A stretch of 64,000 nucleotides of DNA from Actinoplanes sp. NBC_00393 (GTDB taxonomy: Bacteria; Actinomycetota; Actinomycetes; Mycobacteriales; Micromonosporaceae). Shown piece by piece: positions 16,784 through 26,298 of this stretch; the stretch's first letter is position 1, and the number at the start of each line of letters is the position of its first letter. The translations under genes were made by a program, and so were the position numbers. Location of the stretch: positions 1,144,501 to 1,208,500 of the forward strand of contig NZ_CP107942.1 of NCBI RefSeq assembly GCF_036053395.1, in the 5' to 3' direction. The notes beneath the pieces are model-generated. The model was not told the origin of the DNA. It searched no databases and saw nothing but the letters and a program-made list of their open reading frames with translations.

Positions 16784-17628
16784 TGTCCCGCCCCGCCGCA
16801 GCCGCTCTGCTGCTCCCCGTCCTCATCACGGTCGGCTTTGCGGCCGCGCCCGAGGCTCGGCCCGCCGGTGCTGTGGTTGCGCCCGGGGCCCGGCTCGCGG
16901 TCGAACCGTCTGCGATCTCGATTCCCGCCGGTCCGTGCAACGGCGCCGCCGTGACCGTGAAGCTCACCAACCCGGGCCGCGCGGCCCTCTACGCCGAAGC
17001 CCGCCTCGCCCCCGCCGGACCTCTGCACCTGCCCCGCCGGCTGATCTCCACCTGGCTGCCGCCCGGCTACACCCGGACCGTCCCGGTGACCATCAGTGCC
17101 GCCGCCGGAACCGCGCCCGGCACCTACTCGATCCGGGTCACCGACACAGGCCAGCAGCTCAAGATGCCGGTCACGGTCAGTGCGCCGGCACCGCACCCCA
17201 ACCTGGCCCGGTCCGCCTCGAAGGTCACCGCCTCATCGCTGCGCGCCGGCCTGCTGCCCTGCGGCGCCTTCGACGGCGACACCGACCCCACCCACTGGTG
17301 GAACGGCACCGGCTGGGCCGACGGCACCCCTCGGACCTGGCCGGACTGGCTGCGGCTCACCTGGCCGGCTCCGCAGCTGATCAGCCAGGTCGAGGTCGCC
17401 ACCGTCGACTCCAGCGAATACCCGGCACACCGTTTCGGCCTGCGCGACTGGGACATCCAGGTGGCCACGCCCGGCGGGTGGGAGACGGTTGCCGCGGTGC
17501 GCGGCAACACCGCCGCCACCACCCGCAGCACGTTCGCGCCGCGCCGCGCCGCGGAGCTGCGCATCCTCACCCACGCCGCGAACGGCGGCAACGACTGGTC
17601 ACGCATCCTGGAACTCACCGTCCACTGA
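16783..17628 (+). CDS. Secreted F5/8 type C (discoidin-like) domain protein
   Basis: A 281-residue protein with a signal peptide (AAAALLLPVLITVGFAAA), an Ig/NEW3-like domain (residues ~40-130: VKLTNPGRAALYAEARLAPAG, GTAPGTYSIRVTDTG) and a C-terminal F5/8C sugar-binding fold (NLARSASKVTASSL ... DGDTDPTHWWNGTGW ... RFGLRDWDIQVATPGGWETV). Its start shares the A of the PhoD stop codon (TGATG). It may help bind extracellular polysaccharide or phosphorylated glycans near PhoD. No catalytic domain is visible. Confidence 0.75.
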   Translation: MSRPAAAALLLPVLITVGFAAAPEARPAGAVVAPGARLAVEPSAISIPAGPCNGAAVTVKLTNPGRAALYAEARLAPAGPLHLPRRLISTWLPPGYTRTVPVTISAAAGTAPGTYSIRVTDTGQQLKMPVTVSAPAPHPNLARSASKVTASSLRAGLLPCGAFDGDTDPTHWWNGTGWADGTPRTWPDWLRLTWPAPQLISQVEVATVDSSEYPAHRFGLRDWDIQVATPGGWETVAAVRGNTAATTRSTFAPRRAAELRILTHAANGGNDWSRILELTVH

Positions 17629-17682
17629 CGGCGCGCCGGGGACTGCGACACCCGTACCGGGCAGGAGCGTAGGTTTTGATCC

Positions 17683-18165
17683 ATGACCTATCCACCTCCG
17701 CTGTATCACGGGACCGAAGGCGAGATCAGCGCCACCTACCGGCCGGACGGCACTGAGCCGGAGCTTGTCTATCCGAACGGGACGCGCGTGCATTATCTGT
17801 CGTCCGGGGCGTCGACCGGTGGGCTGTTCGGGCTGTACCGGTGGGAGTGCGGACCGGGGGTGACCGGGCCGGATCCGCATTTTCACAACACGCTGACGGA
17901 GTCGTTCTACATCCTCAGCGGCAGCATGAGCATCTATGACGGCAAGCAGTGGGTGGACACCGAGCCGGGCGATTATGTGCATGTGCCGGCCGGTGGGATT
18001 CACGGGTTCAAGAACCGGTCGGGGCAGCCGGCCTCGATGCTGCTGCATTTCTCGCCGGGGGCGCCGCGGGAAGGGTATTTCGAGGGGCTGGTCCGGGTGG
18101 CGGAGATGAGTGAGGAGGAGCGGACCGCCTTCTATCTCGAGCACGACAACCATTGGCTGAAGTGA
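17683..18165 (+). CDS. Cupin-domain protein
   Basis: A 160-residue single-domain cupin. The metal-site motifs are visible: motif 1 GPDPHFHNTLTESFYILSG and motif 2 GDYVHVPAGGIHGFKN. Metal-dependent enzymatic or sugar-binding roles are both possible. A -10-like TAGGTT lies close upstream of the ATG, so the transcript may be leaderless. It converges on the subtilase gene. Confidence 0.85.
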   Translation: MTYPPPLYHGTEGEISATYRPDGTEPELVYPNGTRVHYLSSGASTGGLFGLYRWECGPGVTGPDPHFHNTLTESFYILSGSMSIYDGKQWVDTEPGDYVHVPAGGIHGFKNRSGQPASMLLHFSPGAPREGYFEGLVRVAEMSEEERTAFYLEHDNHWLK

Positions 18166-18187
18166 GAAAGCGGTCCGCTCCGGCGAA

Positions 18188-21100
18188 TCACCTGAGGGCG
18201 TAGGCGCGGATCACGGTCTGGGTGACCGTGTTGCCGTCGGTGTCGGCGGCGGCGGTTCGCAGGGAGACGAAGCCGGCGCCGCGCGGGTGCTGGACGGTGG
18301 CGACGCGCTTGTCGCCAGTGCCGGTGACCGGCGCGGCCCGCCACGTCTTGCCGTCGTCGTACGAGACCTCGACGCGCACCGAACGCACCCGGCCCACGTC
18401 GGCGCCGGGCTGGGGTTCGACGAACACCGGGATCTCGAAGCGCCGGCCGGCCGGGGCGGTGTTGCGGTCGTCCAGGCGCGGGGCGAACCGTACGGTGTGC
18501 AGCGGCAACCGCTGGAACTGCTCACCTTCGACGTGGCCGGAGCGGAAGGTCCACGTCGCGCGGATCTCGGTGGAGAGGGTGTGCGGGGCGCCGCGTGACG
18601 ACGTCGCTTCCAGGCGGTACGTGGCCGGCTCGGGCGGCACCTCGAACTCGGGGCCCTCGCCGATCCTGGTGTCGCCGCGGTACAGCGTCACCTTCTCGGT
18701 CGCCGCGTAGGAGAAGCCGGGGTGCCCGCTGCCGTCGCTGGACAGCGGCGGGTAGGCGATCAGGAAGTCGCCGGTCCGGGTGATCCAGAACGCGTCGTAC
18801 GGCGGCTGGGTCACGGTCGGGCCGAAGACGCCCCGGTTCCAGTCCTGGCGGTAGGTGCGGCCGGCCCGGTACGGCTGCCGGCTCGCGGTCAGGTCACTGA
18901 TCAGTGTCGGTCGGCCGGTGTCGTCGGCCGGTGGCTGCCACTGGGTGAACTGCGCGCCCCACTGGGTCTGCGGGTTGACGTAGTCGGTGCGGCGGAACGG
19001 CAGGTCGAACGGGACCGGCACCAGCCACGCGGCGGTGTCCTCGCGGAACTGCGCGAGGTTCGCCTTGTCGCCCCGCACACCGGTCGCCTCGGCGGCGAAC
19101 GTCGTGTCGAGGGCCGCCAGTTCGGACAGCCGCGGCGATTTGCGCAGCCCGTGGAACATCCGGCCGGGGCTGAAGTAGGCGAGGTCGGTGACGTACGGGC
19201 TGTTGTGGAAGTCCCCGGCGGCGCCCGGCGCGGCGAACGTGCTGTTGACCGAGCCGAGGAACGTCGGGTCGGTGGCGTCCGAGATCGGCCCGCTGTACAC
19301 CTCGTCGAAGTTCGACAGTCCGATGCCGGTGCCGTAGTAGGCGTCGTCGGTGATCCAGTCGGTGTTGAGTGCGGCGAACACGATGCCGGCGTCCCGCTGC
19401 GGTGCGGCCAGCCGGACCGGTGCGGCCCTGCGGGCGTCGACGGTGATCGTGCGGTCTCGGTCGACGACCACGGCGGATTCGGCCATCAGGGTGTTCTGCT
19501 GCTCGGTGTAGACCCAGCCGAACACGCCGTACCTGCCCTTGGGGACGCGGACGACCTGGGTGGCCTGCGGCGCGTCCGCTTCGACGACCTTGAACCGGTC
19601 CAGGCCGATGAACAGGACGGCGTGCTCGAGGCTGGGCGAGCCGTCCCGGTTGATCGTCCGGACGGTGACGTCGTAGCTCTCCACCTCTTTGTCGATGCCG
19701 ATCGGGGTGGAGACGCGTACGCCGCCGGCCGCGGTCGCGGTGAGGTAGCCGCCGAGCGGGCCGTCCGGCTCGTCGCCGCGGGTGTCCGCGGTGACCGTGG
19801 TGCTCGCGGTGCCGCCGGCCGGCACGGTGAGCGTGGCGGCCGCCACGGTGAACGGCCCGCCGGAGACGGCCAGCGTGAGGTCGACCGCCGCGGTGCCGGA
19901 GTTGCGGTAGGTGACGGTACGGCTGACCGGCTGGTCGTCGTCGTGCGGCCACCGCTGTATCCCGAAGCTGATGCTGCCCTCGTCGACGGTGACGGTCTGG
20001 GTGATCTGCCGGGCCACGTCGACCCGTCCGGCGCCCTGGTCGAAGGAGCCGACGCCCTCGGTGGGCTTGGCCGAGGCCATCAGCGTGTTCTTGCGCAGCC
20101 GGGCGGACCAGCCCGGATGCTGCTGGGTGAGGATGGCAGCGGCGCCCGCGACGTGCGGTGCGGCCATCGACGTGCCGGAGAGCGTGGAGTAGCGGGGCAC
20201 CGGCGCCGGTTCGCCGATGATGTCGTGTGCGGCCTTGGCGGCGACGATGCCGACGCCCGGCGCGGTGATGTCCGGTTTCACGGCGCCGTCGCCGAGTCGC
20301 GGGCCACGGCTGGAGAAGTTCGCCAGGCTGTCGTCGCGGTTGACGGCGCCGACCGAGAGCGCCGCGTCGGCGCTGGACGGTGAGCCGATCGAGCCGGGGC
20401 CCTCGAACCCGGAGTTGCCGGCCGAGATCACGAAGAGGGTGTCGTGCTGCTCGGTGAGGTCGTTGACGGCCTGTTCGAGCGGGTCGACCTCCGGGCCGTC
20501 CGGGCCGCCGAGGCTGATGCTGATGATCGGCGCGCGTTCGGCCGCCCAGATCATGCCTTCCAGGACCTGCGAGTCCATGCAGAACTCGGTGCCGCAGACC
20601 TTGCCGATGAGCAGTTTCGCGCCGGGCGCCACACCCTTGTAGCGTCCGCCGGACGCGGCGCCGGTGCCCGCGACGGTGGACGCCACATGGGTGCCGTGCC
20701 CGACCTCGTCGTCGACGCTGCCGGATCCGGTGAAGTCCTGGGTGCCGGCGATCTGCCCGGCGAAGTCGGGGTGGGTCTGGTCGATGCCGCTGTCCAGGAC
20801 GGCCACGGTCACGCCGGTGCCGTCGTATCCGGCCTGCCAGGCGGTGGGCGCGCCGATCTGCGGCACGCTGCGGTCCAGGTTCAGTCTGCGTCGGCCGTCG
20901 AGCCACACCTTCTGGACGCCGCTGCGCAGCGTGCGTGCTCCGGCAGCCTCCGCGGTGAGCGACGACCAGAGGTCGCCGCGGGCGGCGAGGTCGGCGCGGA
21001 CCGCGAGCAGGCCCAGCGCTGACAGATCACGCGAAACCCGCGCTTCCCCCGCGGAAAGAGCGGATCTCGCGCTTAGCGATCCCTTTTCGGGGTACGCGAC

Positions 21101-21445
21101 GAGCAGCGGAATCTCGTCCCCGGCGCCGAGCGCCGCCAGCTCGGTGACGTCGAAGAGCCGTTTGTCGAGGCGATTCTCGCGCAGCAGGGCGAGCGCGTCG
21201 GACGGGATGACGTACCGGTGGTTGTCGATGGTCTGGCTGAGGAAGCGGACCCGCTCGCGGCCCGGCCCCGCGTCGACGGACACATCCTTGCCGTGCAGGG
21301 TCACCCGGTCTCCGGTGATCAAGGTGACCGTCGCGCTCTCAGCGGTAGAGGTCGGAGCAGGTTGCGGTGCAGCTGAGGCGGGGGCGGAGAGCCCGGCGAG
21401 GGCGAGAGTCATGATGGTCAGCAGTACTGGCGATCTCCGATGCAT
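18188..21445 (-). CDS. Large secreted subtilisin-like serine protease (S8)
   Basis: A 1085-residue preproprotein with a signal peptide (residues 1-25), an inhibitory propeptide to about 190, then the S8 domain: Asp218 (VAVLDSGID), His253 (GHGTHVAS), oxyanion Asn344 (SAGNSG) and Ser426 (LSGTSMAAPHVAG). The ~600-residue C-terminal part holds Fn3/beta-sandwich-like segments and no membrane anchor. ATG 21445 follows GGGAGG. It resembles extracellular peptidases of streptomycetes and relatives. It stands alone, transcribed away from the TPR gene's 3' end. Confidence 0.95.
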   Translation of the reverse strand: MHRRSPVLLTIMTLALAGLSAPASAAPQPAPTSTAESATVTLITGDRVTLHGKDVSVDAGPGRERVRFLSQTIDNHRYVIPSDALALLRENRLDKRLFDVTELAALGAGDEIPLLVAYPEKGSLSARSALSAGEARVSRDLSALGLLAVRADLAARGDLWSSLTAEAAGARTLRSGVQKVWLDGRRRLNLDRSVPQIGAPTAWQAGYDGTGVTVAVLDSGIDQTHPDFAGQIAGTQDFTGSGSVDDEVGHGTHVASTVAGTGAASGGRYKGVAPGAKLLIGKVCGTEFCMDSQVLEGMIWAAERAPIISISLGGPDGPEVDPLEQAVNDLTEQHDTLFVISAGNSGFEGPGSIGSPSSADAALSVGAVNRDDSLANFSSRGPRLGDGAVKPDITAPGVGIVAAKAAHDIIGEPAPVPRYSTLSGTSMAAPHVAGAAAILTQQHPGWSARLRKNTLMASAKPTEGVGSFDQGAGRVDVARQITQTVTVDEGSISFGIQRWPHDDDQPVSRTVTYRNSGTAAVDLTLAVSGGPFTVAAATLTVPAGGTASTTVTADTRGDEPDGPLGGYLTATAAGGVRVSTPIGIDKEVESYDVTVRTINRDGSPSLEHAVLFIGLDRFKVVEADAPQATQVVRVPKGRYGVFGWVYTEQQNTLMAESAVVVDRDRTITVDARRAAPVRLAAPQRDAGIVFAALNTDWITDDAYYGTGIGLSNFDEVYSGPISDATDPTFLGSVNSTFAAPGAAGDFHNSPYVTDLAYFSPGRMFHGLRKSPRLSELAALDTTFAAEATGVRGDKANLAQFREDTAAWLVPVPFDLPFRRTDYVNPQTQWGAQFTQWQPPADDTGRPTLISDLTASRQPYRAGRTYRQDWNRGVFGPTVTQPPYDAFWITRTGDFLIAYPPLSSDGSGHPGFSYAATEKVTLYRGDTRIGEGPEFEVPPEPATYRLEATSSRGAPHTLSTEIRATWTFRSGHVEGEQFQRLPLHTVRFAPRLDDRNTAPAGRRFEIPVFVEPQPGADVGRVRSVRVEVSYDDGKTWRAAPVTGTGDKRVATVQHPRGAGFVSLRTAAADTDGNTVTQTVIRAYALR

Positions 21446-21497
21446 GTGATGCCTCCCGTGCCGGGACCACCCCGGCCAGGCATCGACAATCGCAGAT

Positions 21498-24365
21498 TTA
21501 TCGAGTGATCGGAACGCCGCGGGCCGCGGCCTCCACGCGCCGGGAGACCGCTTCCAGCGGGTTCAGGGAGAGCAGGGCGGCGAACGAATCGGGGCCGGGC
21601 TCGGGAATCGTGCAGTCGCCGAGCTCCTGCAACGCCGGCTGTTTCTCCGGCTCGGCCTCGGCGCTGATCTCCGCCGGCAGCAGGTCGCAGGCCGCGGCGG
21701 GGAGCAGGCGCCGGCCGGCCGGCAGAACGCCCTCCTCCCGGATGACGTCGGCGTGCACGATCCGGTAGCCGGCGGGTTCGAGGCCGGTATCGGTGGTGAC
21801 GCGCAGCCCCGGGATCTCGGTTCGCGCACTCAACCGCATCTCGGGGAGGTGCCGCAGGAACAATGGGTGGCTGACGTTCGGGTCCTCGGCGCCGGGGAAC
21901 CACGACAGCGGCAGGAGCAGCAGGAGCTCGGCCGGTTGCGGCGTCTGATCGAATTCGGCCGGCAGCGTCTGTTCGGGCTCCTGGTGCCCGCCCTCCAGCC
22001 AGGTGCGAACCGCGGGCGACACCACGTCGTCCAGGTCGGCGACACCCTGCTCCACGGCCGTCCGGTCGTCGGCGGCCATCGCCATGACCACCCGGCCCAG
22101 CTTCCCGGCCGCCGTCCGGATGTCCGGATCGACGCCGTCACCGTCGGCGGCCCGGAACTCGGCCGCCGGATCCCGGCGCTCCTGCAACCGGGCCCGGACC
22201 GCGTCGAGCGCCTGCAGCGGCCGGGTGCGATCCACCCTGCCGCCGGTGTCCAGCAGGTCGAGGAGCGGACGCTCGATCTTGTCCCAGCTGGCCACCGAGT
22301 CCAGGCTGGTGAACGCGTCGATGTACGAGACCAGCAGCTCCTCCGCCTCCGGCAGGCGGTCCTGGGCCACCCGCACCACGGCCAGGTCGAAGTCGCCCTC
22401 GTGCATGCCGGCCTGGCGCATCTTCCCGGCGTAGAGCTCGACCCGCTCGTGATCGCCGGTGAGCAGGCCGACCCGGGTGGCCGACGACCAGTTGGACCGG
22501 TCGGCGAGCCGGGTCCGCAGCCAGGTGTCCACGTCCTTGGCGGCGGCGATCGCCTCGGGCCGCGAGCCGGCCAGCAGCAGCGCCAGGATGTGGCTGATCT
22601 TCGCCCACGCCGCGTGTGCTTCCGGCGGGTGGCCGGCGAAGATGCCGACGGCGCCGGCCGGCCGGCCCAGGCGCAGCATGAGGTGGGCCTTCATGTTCCA
22701 CTCGAACTCGGTGCGCGGCTCGCTGAGCACGTCGAGGGCCCGCTCGAACTCGCCCACGTTGATCAGCGCCCGGATGTGCTCGGCCACGTTGTCCCTGGTG
22801 GGCGCGATCCGCGCGGCCGCTTCCGAGGCGAGCTCGGCCATCGACCAGAGGCCCAGTTCGTACGCGGCGTCGGCGAGGGAGACCCACATGGACCCGTTCG
22901 CGGGTTGCAGCGCGACCGCCCGGAAAGCGGCGGCCAGCGCTCGCCACTGCTGATCCTTCTCGGACTCGTGGGCGTAGCGGGACAGCCGGGCCCGTACGTA
23001 GCTCTCGTTGAAGTAGCCCCAGGCCAGCAGCCAGTCCGCGTTGGTGAGCCGGGGCCGCTGGGCCTCGACCAGCGCCGGGATGTCCGTGGTGACGGCAAGG
23101 ACCTCGTCCAGGGCGGCCTGGGCCTCCGTCTCGTTCGCCGACCAGGCCAGTTGCAGCAGGCAGCCGCCGAGCAGGCAACGCGCCTCGATGTGGTCGGGGT
23201 CGGCGGCGAGCAGCCGTCGCAGGGCGGCCAGCGCCCGGCCGGTGTGCTGGACGTCGCTCCAGGCGCTCGCGGCGGCCAGCAACTCCCGGTGCTCGGTCCC
23301 GGTGTCGCCGGCCAGATCCGCCAGCCGGTCGTGCGCCTCGGCCTGGACCGCCCGGTTCTGCCCGGTGTCCGCGGCGCTGCGCAGTGACCGCTCGGCGAGT
23401 TCGCGCTGCTCCTCGCCGAGCGCGCGTTCGGCCAGGGCGAGGTGGATCTCGCCGGGGACCGGGTCGAGCATCCGGACGATCTCGCGTTCGGCGTCGTCCA
23501 GCGAGCGGGCGGCGGACACCGCGCTGCGGGCTGCCGACATGCCCATGTCCACGTTGAGGTCGGGTGAGGCGTCCGCGGCCGACATCGCCAGCACGCGGGC
23601 CATCTCGAGCATGGCCGGGGCGGAGCCGGCGCCGATCCGCATCAGGTCGGCGCGCGGCGGGTCGGCGCCGGGCCGCAGGGCCTCGAGCCGGTGCGACAGC
23701 GCCCGGAAGACCGGGCCGGCGCCGGCACCACCGGCCTCCTCGAGCACCCGCCGGGCCTCTTCGGTGCGTCCGGCGTTCAGCGCGAACCGGACGAGCAACA
23801 TCCAGAGGTCCTGGCGGACCTCCATGTCCGGGACGATCCGGTCGCCCACGGGCACCCCCCGGGCGCCGGCCTCCAGCAGTGGCGCGGCCACCTCCCAGTG
23901 CCGCACGGTCAACGCCGCCCACGTCGCGGTGCAGCGCCGGACCAGGATGCCGGTGCCGGCCGGCAGCGAACTCGCTATCCCGGTGAGCCGGGCACAGGCA
24001 TCGAGACGGTACGCGGCGACCGCGCAGAACCAGTCGTCGAGCCAGTCGGCGATCCCGTCGAGCGGACGGTCCGCGCACTCGGCGGTCAGTTCGGCACGCC
24101 GTTCCGGCCAGCCGAGCTCGGTGAAGCGCACCACCCGTTCGCCGTCGCGGATCCGGGCCATCGCGGCGCTCAGGTCGGCGATCGCGCCCTGCAGGTCGGC
24201 CGCCCGCTGCAACAGCACCTGGTGTGCGTGCTGGAACCCGGCGGCCGGCGCGTGGGCGGTGATCTCCGGCAGCGCCGCGCTGAGGCCGAGGTCGATCCGC
24301 CGTTTCTGCCGCAGCCGTCCATCGAGCTGGGCGACGAGCTCATCGGGTTCCGGGATGCCGGTCAT
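21498..24365 (-). CDS. Helical-repeat (TPR-like) protein of the trypsin-CHAT operon
   Basis: A 955-residue protein with no signal peptide. Most of it (residues ~60-780) is degenerate alpha-helical repeat resembling TPR: ALAALRRLLAADPDHIEARCLLGGCLLQLA, MWVSLADAAYELGLWSMAELASEAAARIAPT and FERALDVLSE. The C-terminal ~180 residues (LLLLLPLSWFPGAEDPNVSHPLFLRHLPEMRL...) are a separate domain I do not recognise. It starts 13 bp after the trypsin-CHAT stop, with GAGGGG upstream, so it is the last gene of the operon. It is probably the scaffold or target-recognition partner. No nuclease, NTPase or toxin motif was found. Confidence 0.75.
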   Translation of the reverse strand: MTGIPEPDELVAQLDGRLRQKRRIDLGLSAALPEITAHAPAAGFQHAHQVLLQRAADLQGAIADLSAAMARIRDGERVVRFTELGWPERRAELTAECADRPLDGIADWLDDWFCAVAAYRLDACARLTGIASSLPAGTGILVRRCTATWAALTVRHWEVAAPLLEAGARGVPVGDRIVPDMEVRQDLWMLLVRFALNAGRTEEARRVLEEAGGAGAGPVFRALSHRLEALRPGADPPRADLMRIGAGSAPAMLEMARVLAMSAADASPDLNVDMGMSAARSAVSAARSLDDAEREIVRMLDPVPGEIHLALAERALGEEQRELAERSLRSAADTGQNRAVQAEAHDRLADLAGDTGTEHRELLAAASAWSDVQHTGRALAALRRLLAADPDHIEARCLLGGCLLQLAWSANETEAQAALDEVLAVTTDIPALVEAQRPRLTNADWLLAWGYFNESYVRARLSRYAHESEKDQQWRALAAAFRAVALQPANGSMWVSLADAAYELGLWSMAELASEAAARIAPTRDNVAEHIRALINVGEFERALDVLSEPRTEFEWNMKAHLMLRLGRPAGAVGIFAGHPPEAHAAWAKISHILALLLAGSRPEAIAAAKDVDTWLRTRLADRSNWSSATRVGLLTGDHERVELYAGKMRQAGMHEGDFDLAVVRVAQDRLPEAEELLVSYIDAFTSLDSVASWDKIERPLLDLLDTGGRVDRTRPLQALDAVRARLQERRDPAAEFRAADGDGVDPDIRTAAGKLGRVVMAMAADDRTAVEQGVADLDDVVSPAVRTWLEGGHQEPEQTLPAEFDQTPQPAELLLLLPLSWFPGAEDPNVSHPLFLRHLPEMRLSARTEIPGLRVTTDTGLEPAGYRIVHADVIREEGVLPAGRRLLPAAACDLLPAEISAEAEPEKQPALQELGDCTIPEPGPDSFAALLSLNPLEAVSRRVEAAARGVPITR

Positions 24366-24378
24366 CGGTCGCCGCCCC

Positions 24379-26289
24379 TCATCCGCGTGACGGCCGGGGA
24401 TGCCGGCCGCGGGTCTCGGCGAAGGCGGGGCGTTCGAAGAACCGCGCCCACGGATTGTTGCCGGTGGTGACGGTGAACCAGCCGAACCCGGCGAAGTCGA
24501 TCAGGCTGTCGGTCATCAGCGCCTGCCGGGCCTCCTGCACCGCCTGCTCGACGGTGCGGCCGGCCGCCAGCTGCGGGTAGAAGAACTGGTTGAACCGTTC
24601 GTACTGGTGCGGGTGCAGCGGCCGGGTGCAGACCATGGTGTCGAAGCCGAGCTCGGTGGCCGCGCTGAGCACCGCGGGCCCGATCGGCTGGCAGCCCTTG
24701 CCGAGCATGTCGTACGGCTGGTCGACCGGCGGCAGGCCGAACTCGAGGATCACCAGGGACGGTTGCAGCGCGGCGATGACCTGGAGGAACTCGCGGGCCC
24801 GGTGATACTGGGGCTTCTCCATCCGGCGCCCGGGCGAGCAGGCGATCCAGGCCCGGTCCAGCCCGGAGGTGGAGTCGGACTCGGGCTCCTGATAGCCGAA
24901 GCCCATGTAGTGCACGACGTCGGCCTGGATGCTCGACTGGCGCAGTTTGATCTCGGCAAGCGTGGGATTGGTCAACAGGTCGTAGCGGAACGCCGCGGAA
25001 CCCTCTGCCGTGCGGGCGGCGCCGACCGAGCCGGCGATGCCGTCCTCGATCTCGGCGCTGGACGGCCACGGCATGAGGTTCTGGCTGTGCACGACCGGCG
25101 GCCAGCGGGTGATGTCGTCCGGCTGGACCACGATGGCGAACACGCCGACCTGCTCGTCCGGCGAGTTGCGCCGCAGGGTTCCGCCGCCGCCCCGCGGCAC
25201 GGTGGAGTTGACCCGGACGAACGCGTATCCGTCGGTGGCGGCGAGGAACCGCTCCGGGTCCTTCGGGTCGGTGGCGAACTCCCACGGCAGGTCGGCGAGC
25301 GGGCCGGACGGGTCCACGTGCAACCGGATCAGCACCGGGTCCTCGCTGCGCTCGGCCGGGCGGGGCAGCCGGTCGGCGACCTCGGCGGGGAACATCGCCG
25401 CGGACAGCAGCCGGCCGAGCAGCCGCACCTCGGGTTCGTCGCGGCGCCCGGAGCTGCGCGCCCAGCCGACGAGCACCTCGCTCATGTCGTCGCCGAGGTC
25501 GCGCACGGTGCGGACCGGGCCCAGGTCGTCGGGGCGGATGCCGATCCGCCACTGGCTGCGGTTGCCGTTGAGGTAGATGTCCACCTGCTGGTCGCGGCTC
25601 CACACCAGGCCGAGGCTCTCCCAGTGGGCGCGGCCCAGCAGCTCGCGGCAACGGCGGATGGCCTCCGGCGGCTCGGCGGCGAGTTTGGCCAGCTGGGGAT
25701 AGGCGTCCAGGACGGTGTTCACCGGTATGGCGCCGCCGCCGAGGTCGAAGTCCGGATCTTCCGAGTAGACGCAGACGGCCGACACGGCGCCGGTGCCGGT
25801 GTTGAGCACCGGCCCGCCGGAGAAGCCGGGTTTGATCTGCACTCCGGTCAGCCGGAACAGCTCGAGTGTCCCGGTCCTGGTGTGGTAGCGGGGATGGCCG
25901 TCGGCGGGCACCACCTCGAGCCCGCCGGCCATGTCCTCGTAGAAGTCCTCGCGCGGGAAGCCGGCCAGCCGGTAGGCGCCGATGTCGAGGTCGCGGTGCA
26001 GCAGCACCGCCGGGATCGCCGGGTCGGCGTCCACCTCGACGAGCGCGATGTCGAGGTCGGGGTGCGACTCCGACGGTGGCAGCACCGTCCCGGTCCGCGG
26101 CTCGGCGCCGAACGGCTGCACCGTCACCTCGACGGCCTCTTCGACGACGTGCCGGTTGGTCACCAGCAGGGTGCTGCTGACGAAGAAGGCGGCGCCGGCC
26201 GGCCGGGTCCCGCTCAGCGGGGTGATGCGGGCCGTGCACTCCCGGAGCAGGTCGCTGAGTCCCTTGACGACGTCGTCGGAGAGCTCCAT
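24379..26289 (-). CDS. Trypsin-like protease fused to a degenerate CHAT domain
   Basis: A 636-residue cytoplasmic protein in two parts. Residues 1-200 are a trypsin fold with an intact triad: His47 (VTNRHVV), Asp80 (DLDIALVEV) and Ser157 (KPGFSGGPV). Residues ~315-610 are a CHAT (caspase-like) domain with the usual LPWEF motif (333-337). Its catalytic His would fall at Phe464 (VVHYMGFG) and its Cys at Phe517 (LVILEFGLPP), so the CHAT part looks inactive. A helical linker joins them. It is the middle gene of the operon, 9 bp after the Trypco2 gene. Such trypsin/CHAT proteins with Trypco partners are known from predicted actinobacterial conflict systems. Confidence 0.85.
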   Translation of the reverse strand: MELSDDVVKGLSDLLRECTARITPLSGTRPAGAAFFVSSTLLVTNRHVVEEAVEVTVQPFGAEPRTGTVLPPSESHPDLDIALVEVDADPAIPAVLLHRDLDIGAYRLAGFPREDFYEDMAGGLEVVPADGHPRYHTRTGTLELFRLTGVQIKPGFSGGPVLNTGTGAVSAVCVYSEDPDFDLGGGAIPVNTVLDAYPQLAKLAAEPPEAIRRCRELLGRAHWESLGLVWSRDQQVDIYLNGNRSQWRIGIRPDDLGPVRTVRDLGDDMSEVLVGWARSSGRRDEPEVRLLGRLLSAAMFPAEVADRLPRPAERSEDPVLIRLHVDPSGPLADLPWEFATDPKDPERFLAATDGYAFVRVNSTVPRGGGGTLRRNSPDEQVGVFAIVVQPDDITRWPPVVHSQNLMPWPSSAEIEDGIAGSVGAARTAEGSAAFRYDLLTNPTLAEIKLRQSSIQADVVHYMGFGYQEPESDSTSGLDRAWIACSPGRRMEKPQYHRAREFLQVIAALQPSLVILEFGLPPVDQPYDMLGKGCQPIGPAVLSAATELGFDTMVCTRPLHPHQYERFNQFFYPQLAAGRTVEQAVQEARQALMTDSLIDFAGFGWFTVTTGNNPWARFFERPAFAETRGRHPRPSRG

Positions 26290-26298
26290 GACCCGCCG

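Noticed and set aside
15182..17628. A pectin-specific role for the PhoD and F5/8C genes
   Set aside because: Only proximity supports it; the PhoD motifs indicate phosphate release, so I left the link as context.
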